From Mercurialis annua (lineage: Eukaryota; Streptophyta; Magnoliopsida; Malpighiales; Euphorbiaceae): a stretch of DNA of 64,000 nt. The notes under the pieces were generated by a model that ran no database searches, was not told the DNA's origin, and saw only the letters and a list, made by a program, of their open reading frames with translations. The position numbers were made by a program, and so were the translations under genes. Where the stretch lies: NCBI RefSeq assembly GCF_937616625.2, contig NC_065570.1, positions 8,628,001 to 8,692,000 of the forward strand, written 5' to 3'. Below, piece by piece: positions 57,257-64,000 of the stretch (positions within the stretch are counted from its first letter, which is position 1; every line of letters starts with the position of its first letter).

Positions 57257-57937
57257 TGTTAGATAATGCAAACAATTATACGAGTCACGTATTATGTCGA
57301 ATATAATTACAGTAGAAAAATTCCCAGGAAAGATCGGAGGGTCACAAGCGGACCGCTTAAGTACCGACCTCCTTAGACAGAATTTAACTAAATGTAATTA
57401 ACCGCATAATACGACTTGCTATATTTTGCATTAACAAGACATCATTAACATAAACCTAAGGATCTTTAAAACTAAATAATTTCATAATACCGTAAATAAA
57501 TATTGATAGAAAACTTACTTGAATTTCCAAGAGAATTTTCATTTGAAGCCATGAGTGAAAATTGATTTCTCTCCCTTAACCCTTAATTTCTTAATCACTC
57601 TCTTTTAGATGGAGTTAGAGTTGTGTTTTTTTTGGTGGTAGAGAGAGGACCAAAGTTCATGCTATATATAGACATTTCAATTCAATCCGGTACGTCCATC
57701 ACATAACCAAATCAACGGATGAGATTAATCCATATCATAATAATTTATATTAATTTAATTAGACCATAATTAGGTGTCAAATGAATGTTTAAATGCATGA
57801 CACTTAATGCATAATGTGTCAAATTTATATTGTATACTTGACACCTTAATGTCTAATGTGTCATATTAAGACATAATGCATTGTCCATTTGACACATATT
57901 TTTTTTTTTAACATGAAAAATATATAATTTTCTAACA
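57257..57937 (-). repeat. 3' LTR of the Copia element
   Basis: It is 681 bp, starts TGTTAGATAATGC and ends TTTTCTAACA. In the element's orientation this is the downstream LTR. CTATATATAG near 57662 could be the TATA box in either orientation. It contains repeated GACACATTA/TGTGTCAAAT words around 57775-57895. Confidence 0.95.
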
Positions 57938-57950
57938 TTCTCCCACTTGG
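57938..57950 (-). other. Polypurine tract of the Copia element
   Basis: On the minus strand AAGTGGGAGAA directly precedes the 3' LTR, the position and composition of the plus-strand priming site. Confidence 0.8.
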
Positions 57951-58283
57951 TCTAATTAAAATTAATAAAAATTTATTGTATTCATAATGATTAATCTCTT
58001 TATGATTTCATCATAATATATAATATAAAAATCGTTCAATGTGAGTTATGGCGGTTATGTCCTATTTAATCGAACATTTCCTTCCATATACTACAACACT
58101 TAGAATTTTTCATATCATATCGATACTTAAATACATTCAAAATGTCATAATGGTCCACAATAATGTCAAATAAATGACTTTCTTGTTTATCGTTTAAATC
58201 ATTAGTGTATACTAACATAAGAAACAAGAAATCGTTAATGTATATCAGAAACACATAATAGAGCTCAGAGTGTTATTACATAA

Positions 58284-61200
58284 TCAATTATCCTCATCAT
58301 CATTACAACCAAGACCCATCTTTAGAACATGTTCCTTAAATAATTTTGGTTGTAGACCTTTCGTTAAAGGATCCGCAATCATAAATTCAGTACTAATGTG
58401 CTGAATAAACACTCTTTGTTTCTGAATCTCCTCTTTAACAACAAAATACTTTAATTCCATATGTTTGGTACCTTTCGAGTATTTGTCATTTTTAGAGAAG
58501 AACACTGCTGCGGAATTATCACAATAAATTTTCAGCGGCCTGGTAATGGTGTCGACAACCCCAAGTCCTGAAATAAAGTTCCGCATCCATAATGCATGAA
58601 TTGTAGCTTCAAAACATGCTACAAAGTGGATGAAGCAATGATAGTTTGTTTTGCACTTTTCCACGATACTGCTGCTTCTGCTAATAGAAACACATAACCA
58701 AATGTGGACTTTCTACTATCAATGCATCCAGCAAAATCTGAATCTGAATATCCAATTACCTCAAGTTCATTGGATCTTTTATATGTGAGCATATAATTCT
58801 TTGTTCCTTGTAGGTACCGTAACACTTTCTTTGCAGCTTTCCAGTGATCAATTCCAGGATTACTTTGATACCTGCCTAACATACCAACCGCGAAACTAAT
58901 GTCCGGTCTAGTACAGGTTTGCAAGTACATTAAACTTCCAACAACAGAAGCATATGGAATTGATTCCATTTCTTTTCGTTCTACATCATTTTTCGGACAC
59001 TGCATAAGACTAAATTTGTCACCTTTCTGTAAGGGAACAACCCCAGGTGAACATTTATCCATATTGAATTTTTCAAGAACTTTTTCAATATATGTTTTTT
59101 GAGACAATCCTAACAATCCATGTGATCTATCACGAAATATTTCTATTCCAATCACATAGGATGCCTCTCCCATATCTTTCATTTCAAAGTTCTTTGCAAG
59201 AAATTCTTTAGTCTTATACATTATACCCAAATCATTAGCAGCAAGCAAAATATCATCAACATACAGAACCAGAAATATAAACTTACTCCCACTAATCTTT
59301 TGATATATGCATCTGTCAACATTATTTTCTTTAAAATCAAAAGATGTAATAATGGTATTAAACTTAATATACCATTGTCTGGAAGCTTGTTTAAGTCCAT
59401 ATATTGATTTTTTAAGTTTACACACCATTTGACTTTCACCTTCAATGGAAAAACCTTCAGGTTGATCCATGTAAACTTCCTCTTCTAAATCTCCATTTAA
59501 AAAGGCTGTTTTCACATCCATTTGATGTAACTCTAAGTCATAATGAGCTACTAGTGCCATAATTATTCTTAGTGAATCTTTCTTTGAGACAGGAGAAAAT
59601 GTCTCCTTATAATCAATGCCATCTTTTTGAGTATAACCTTTAGCAACAAGTCTGGCTTTATATCTTTCAATATTGCCTTTTGAGTCGCGCTTTGTCTTAA
59701 AGACCCATTTACACCCGACTCTTTTACAATCAGATGGCAATTTAACAAGATTCCAAACATTGTTTTGCTTCATAGAATTTAACTCATCTTTCATAGCATC
59801 GATCCATTTATCAGATTCAGCACTATTAATGGCTTGTGAATATGAAACCGGATCCTCATTAATTTCAAAATCTGACTCTTGCAAATATACCACATAATCA
59901 TTTGAAATAGCTGATCTCCTTTCCCTTTGAGATCTTCTTACTACTATTTCTTGTGGTTCATTTGCAATAGTCATTTGTGAGTTAGTTATTTGATGGGATG
60001 GTTCTTCATTCGAATGTTGTTCAATGTTATTATTGTTTCTTTCAACATCAGAAACAACATTCGGCAAAGTAATAGATGAAGGAATATCCATATATAATGG
60101 GACATTTACTTTAACTTCCTTTATCTCCATACTTTGTTGTTCATTACTCCCACTAACATCACCATTCTCAATAAATTTTGCATTTCCGGTTTCAACAATC
60201 CTCGGACTATATTTTGGACAGTAAAATATATACCCTTTAGATTTCTCTGGGTAACCAATAAAGTAACCACTAACAGTTCGAGAATCTAATTTTCTTTCAT
60301 GTGGATTATAAATTCTTGCTTCCGCTGGACAACCCCAAACATGCAGGTGTCGTAAACTAGGTTTCCTTCCAGTCCACAATTCAAAAGGAGTCTTTTGAAC
60401 TGCCTTATTAGGAACCCTATTTAATAAATATGTTGCGGTTTTAAGAGCATACATCCACAGAAATTTGGGTAAAGAGGAGTTACTCATCATACTCCTGACC
60501 ATATCCATTAAAGTCCGATTACGCCTTTCTGCTACACCATTTTGTTGAGGTGTGCCTGGCATATTGTATTGTGCACATATGCCATGATTTTCGAGGAGCT
60601 TTGCAAATGGACCAGGACACTGTCCAGACTCATTATATTTTCCATAATATTCACCACCTCTATCAGATCTTATATTTTTCACCTTTTTATCTAATTGCCT
60701 CTCAACCTCCTTTATGTATGTCTCAAGGGCATTAACTGATTGAGATTTTTCATGAAGCAAATAGATATAACCATAACGTGAAAAATCATCAATAAAAGTG
60801 ATAAAATATTTTTCTTCATTAATAGTCGGAGTGTCAAAAGGTCCACAAATATCGGTGTGTATTATTTCAAGAAGCTGAGTGCTTCTTGTGGCTCCTTTCT
60901 TAATATGTTTGGTTTGCTTACCTTTAATGCAATCCACACATATTTCGAAATTAGTAAAATCCAAATTTGGAAGAATTTCATGTTTTACTAATCTCTGTAA
61001 TCTTTCCTTGGATATATGACCCAAACGTTTATGCCACAAGTAAGCAGAATTTTCATTCATCATGCTACGTTTAAGACCAATACTGCTATTTACAGCGAGC
61101 AAAGATTCAGAAAAAATATTATCAAGTTTTAGTTTGTATAAACCATTAACAAGAAAACCAGAACCAATAATTCTAGAATTCTTAAACAAACTAAAACTAT

Positions 61201-62356
61201 TAGATCCAAATTTTCCATTAAAACCACAAACATCTAGTTTAGAAACAGAAATAAGGTTTCTACTGATTGAAGGTACATAAATGGTCTCAGATAAGTCTAA
61301 TTGATAGCCATTATCCAAGATTAGACGATAAGTCCCAATTCCTTCAATCGGTGCCTTCATGCGATTTCCCACAAATAGGAAATCACTTGTTGGGTTTGTA
61401 GTTTGGATCGTAGTGAATCCCTGCAACATATTAGCCACATGAGTAGTAGCACCAGAATCAAGCCACCAAGTATTATTAGGAACTTCAGTTAAGTTTGATT
61501 CGAAAATCGGAGAAGCATAATGAAAGATACCTTTCTTTTCGAACCAAGCTTTGCGTTTTAAGCAATCTTTCTGATAGTGTCCTTCTTTCTTACAGAAATG
61601 ACATCTATCAATCTTTCGTTCCTTTTCTTCGGCCTGAGAAACATTAGTCGGCCTTTTGGTTTTCTTAAACTTTTTGGCTTTGACTTTCATTCTTTTTTCA
61701 GCTCCTTGACCCACAAGATTGACCATGTGATTCCTTTGAGTTTTTAACCTCGTTTCCTCCTGAACAAGCCTACCAGCCAATTCATTAATATCCCACTTAT
61801 CCTTTATAGTGTTATAATTAATTTGAAAAGGCCCATATTCAGGAGGAAGCGAGTTCAACATAAATTGCACTAAAAAGGAATCTTCCACAGCCAATCCCAA
61901 GGACTTCAGTCTTGCTGCGATATTAGTCATCTCGATGATATGATCTTGCATACTCTTTGACCCATCATACTTTATGGTCGTGAGCTTTGCCATTAATGTA
62001 CCAGCGAGAGACTTATCAGCAGAACGAAAACGATCTTCCACGAATGCTAGAAATTCTTTAGCATTTTCTGTTTGTGGAATAGTAGACTTAATGTTGTTGG
62101 CAATTGTCATTCGAAAAAATTTTAGGCATAATCTGTTACTGCGTTCCCATGCTTTAAGGTGTAACTTCTCAGCCTCACTACTTATATCAGTTATAGCAGC
62201 GGGCTTAACTTCTAATAAAGCTAAGTTGAGATCCATAGAGTCTAAATAGAAATCAACTTGCTCGTGCCATTCAGAGAAGTTTGTACCATTAAAAACAGTA
62301 ACAGATGATGCATGTGAATGAATTGCAACAGCTGCAAAATATAACATAAAGCTCAC
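58284..62356 (-). pseudogene. Copia gag-pol polyprotein, frame-shifted in RNase H
   Basis: The main frame (62356-58619) encodes 1,245 residues and a second frame (58664-58284) the rest. Domain order is gag; zinc knuckle with C252, C255, H260, C265; protease with D300-S-G; integrase with H442/H447, C473/C476, D502, D565 and E610; reverse transcriptase with D947 and YVDD at 1033-1036; and RNase H with SDSD near 1204. Integrase before reverse transcriptase defines Copia. At 58619 a small deletion (about 13 bp compared with the usual motif) after IIASST removes the acidic pair normally there and shifts the frame. The C-terminus ([41 protein letters not shown]) is then read in another frame. All else is open. 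This copy likely needs enzymes from elsewhere to move. Confidence 0.93.
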
Positions 62357-62628
62357 AATTAATTTATATTCAGAAAAATTCTTAAAGTAGTTCTCCTTTG
62401 AGCAGATACTACATCATACTTTAAATACCATATATATAAACATAATGGATAATTATCACATTTTAATTAAATATATTTATTATCTTTGGATAATTAAATA
62501 TATTTAACTAAAATATCTTAATATTGTTCAACAATCATAAAATAATAATTTATCTTTGGATAAATATTTAATTTTTTTATCGATTGTCAAACATTATACA
62601 TTATTATGGTATTAAAATACATATATTA

Positions 62629-62818
62629 TAGTTTAAGTTACTTTGATAACTTTAAACTATATATGTAAAGTTTATTCTAGTTTAAGTTACTTTGGTAACT
62701 TTAAACTATATACGTCAAATTCATTCTAGTTTAAGTTACTTTGGTAACTTTAAACTATATACGTCAAATTCATTCTAGTTTAAGTTACTTTGGTAACTTT
62801 AAACTATAACAATTAATA
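62629..62818 (-). repeat. Four tandem 49-bp units, each a hairpin, in the Copia leader
   Basis: Units start at 62629, 62678, 62727 and 62776, exactly 49 bp apart. The second to fourth are almost identical. Each contains TAGTTTAAGTTAC, a short TTTG loop and GTAACTTTAAACTA, which pair with one bulge. The array lies between the primer-binding site and gag. Confidence 0.9.
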
Positions 62819-62992
62819 TATTTATTTACATATAAAACACATGTAAATTATAATTTCATCATGAACTAATAATTAAATTAACTATCATGAACTTTATGTT
62901 TTATATGTAATTAAATCATAAATCTATTATTAACACAAATCTATCAATTATACGTAAATCTATTATGTATAGAAATTATTTAGTTTTTTCAA

Positions 62993-63010
62993 CCATACGC
63001 TCCGATACCA
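62993..63010 (-). other. Primer-binding site of the Copia element
   Basis: On the minus strand TGGTATCGGAGCGTATGG begins two bases after the 5' LTR. It differs by one base from the common TGGTATCAGAGC complementary to initiator tRNA-Met. Confidence 0.85.
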
Positions 63011-63012
63011 CT

Positions 63013-63692
63013 TGTTAGATAATGCAAACAATTATACGAGTCACGTATTATGTCGAATATAATTACAGTAGAAAAATTCCCAGGAAAGATCGGAGGGTCA
63101 CAAGCGGACCGCTTAAGTACCGACCTCCTTAGACAGAATTTAACTAAATGTAATTAACCGCATAATACGACTTGCTATATTTTGCATTAACAAGACATCA
63201 TTAACATAAACCTAAGGATCTTTAAAACTAAATAATTTCATAATACCGTAAATAAATATTGATAGAAAACTTACTTGAATTTCCAAGAGAATTTTCATTT
63301 GAAGCCATGAGTGAAAATTGATTTCTCTCCCTTAACCCTTAATTTCTTAATCACTCTCTTTTAGATGGAGTTAGAGTTGTGTTTTTTTTTGTGGTAGAGA
63401 GAGGACCAAAGTTCATGCTATATATAGACATTTCAATTCAAGCCGGTACGTCCATCACATAACCAAATCAACGGATGAGATTAATCCATATCATAATAAT
63501 TTATATTAATTTAATTAGACCATAATTAGGTGTCAAATGAATGTTTAAATGCATGACACTTAATGCATAATGTGTCAAATTTATATTGTATACTTGACAC
63601 CTTAATGTCTAATGTGTCATATTAAGACATAATGCATTGTCCATTTGACACATATTTTTTTTTTAACATGAAAAATATATAATTTTCTAACA
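63013..63692 (-). repeat. 5' LTR of the Copia element
   Basis: It is 680 bp with the same ends as the other LTR. It differs at GTGTTTTTTTTTGTGG (one G to T) and CAATTCAAGCCGG (one T to G), and in the length of a T run near the end. Confidence 0.95.
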
Positions 63693-63697
63693 GAAGG

Positions 63698-64000
63698 GTC
63701 TTGTTAAAACTTTCTAAATGACAGAACCATATTCTTTTTAGGTATTTAAGTTTACAAAGTGTTGCCCGTTTAGCCTAGTGAATCTTCCTCGCACAATTGT
63801 GACCGCTCTACCAAATTCTGTTATATAACTTTTCAATCGCAACGATCATATTCTTAAAAAATCTAAACACATTCATTACTATGTTGAAATAGCTTGTACC
63901 TGTTTTGATCATCACTTCCTTACCATCGTCTGAGAACAATTGCTCTCTTCAATTCTGCAATTTCTGCAAAATCATTTCTGTAATTGACTTAAAACTCTCA
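63698..64000 (-). pseudogene. LINE (L1-type), part upstream of the Copia insertion
   Basis: The minus strand reads REQLFSDDGKEVMIKT near 63920, FRFFKNMIVAIEKLYNRIW near 63840, CARKIH, AKRATLCKLKYL and FCHLESFNKTL up to the Copia boundary. In plant L1 proteins this runs straight into LLAK.W.I, which is what is found at 57256 on the other side. Stops interrupt it. The catalytic reverse transcriptase would lie beyond the right edge. Confidence 0.82.

Larger units (their letters stand above)
57257..63692 (-). mobile_element. Young Copia LTR retrotransposon inserted in a LINE
   Basis: The element is 6,436 bp, bounded by GAAGG on both sides (57252-57256 and 63693-63697), the 5-bp TSD of an LTR integrase. 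The LTRs are 57257-57937 and 63013-63692, TGTTAG...CTAACA. I count about two substitutions and one length change in a T run between them, so the insertion is recent. The element reads leftwards: 5' LTR on the right, primer-binding site, 637-bp leader with hairpin array, gag-pol, polypurine tract, 3' LTR. The pol frame is broken in RNase H. Confidence 0.96.

Noticed and set aside
61974..62249. Plus-strand ORF opposite Copia gag
   Set aside because: Antisense shadow of a well-supported gag frame.

Overview
The window looks like nuclear DNA of a eudicot plant. It is strongly AT-rich, its genes have short GT-AG introns, it encodes an auxin influx carrier and a nucleus-encoded plastid ribosomal protein, and it is full of plant-type transposons (Copia, LINE, SINE, hAT, Mutator-like, Stowaway, Tourist and pogo-like MITEs). 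I cannot name the species. There is no operon, CRISPR array, rRNA gene or organelle segment. I found no new defence or metabolic system. What is unusual is the density and nesting of transposons, many of which can be bounded to the base by target-site duplications (TSDs).

Genes, left to right. (1) The 5' part of a minus-strand gene for a CBM20-like, probably plastid-targeted protein (1-681), which runs off the left edge. (2) An intronless GT32 / alpha-1,4-glycosyltransferase gene (20559-21782, +). Convergent with it is a plant gene of unknown function (21964-22551, -). (3) A B3-domain protein gene (24071-24787, -). (4) The three-exon gene for plastid ribosomal protein bTHXc/S31 (33013-33515, -). 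(5) An eight-exon AUX1/LAX auxin influx carrier gene (42380-46295, -) with a probable 5'-UTR intron. Exon joins for (4) and (5) were worked out by hand and keep the frame throughout. The genes serve unrelated pathways: starch or glucan binding, glycosylation, transcription, plastid translation and auxin transport.

Between the genes, 1-20 kb is a mosaic of MITE-scale DNA transposons with a SINE in a CACTA-like end. 22.5-32.6 kb holds LTR-like remnants, a LINE fragment split by an inverted-repeat element, a Tourist element and a hAT MITE. 33.8-39.8 kb holds a 5'-truncated LINE, a Mutator-like element with a duplicated arm, a hAT MITE, a second Mutator-like element and a pogo-like MITE. 41.3 kb carries a minimal SINE. 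49.7-55.3 kb holds more inverted-repeat elements plus Copia and Gypsy LTR relics.

The right end (55.5-64 kb) is an old minus-strand LINE split by a very young Copia element (57257-63692). The Copia has 5-bp TSDs and almost identical LTRs, but its RNase H is frame-shifted. An array of four hairpins sits in its leader. Stretches not listed are AT-rich DNA in which I see no gene.
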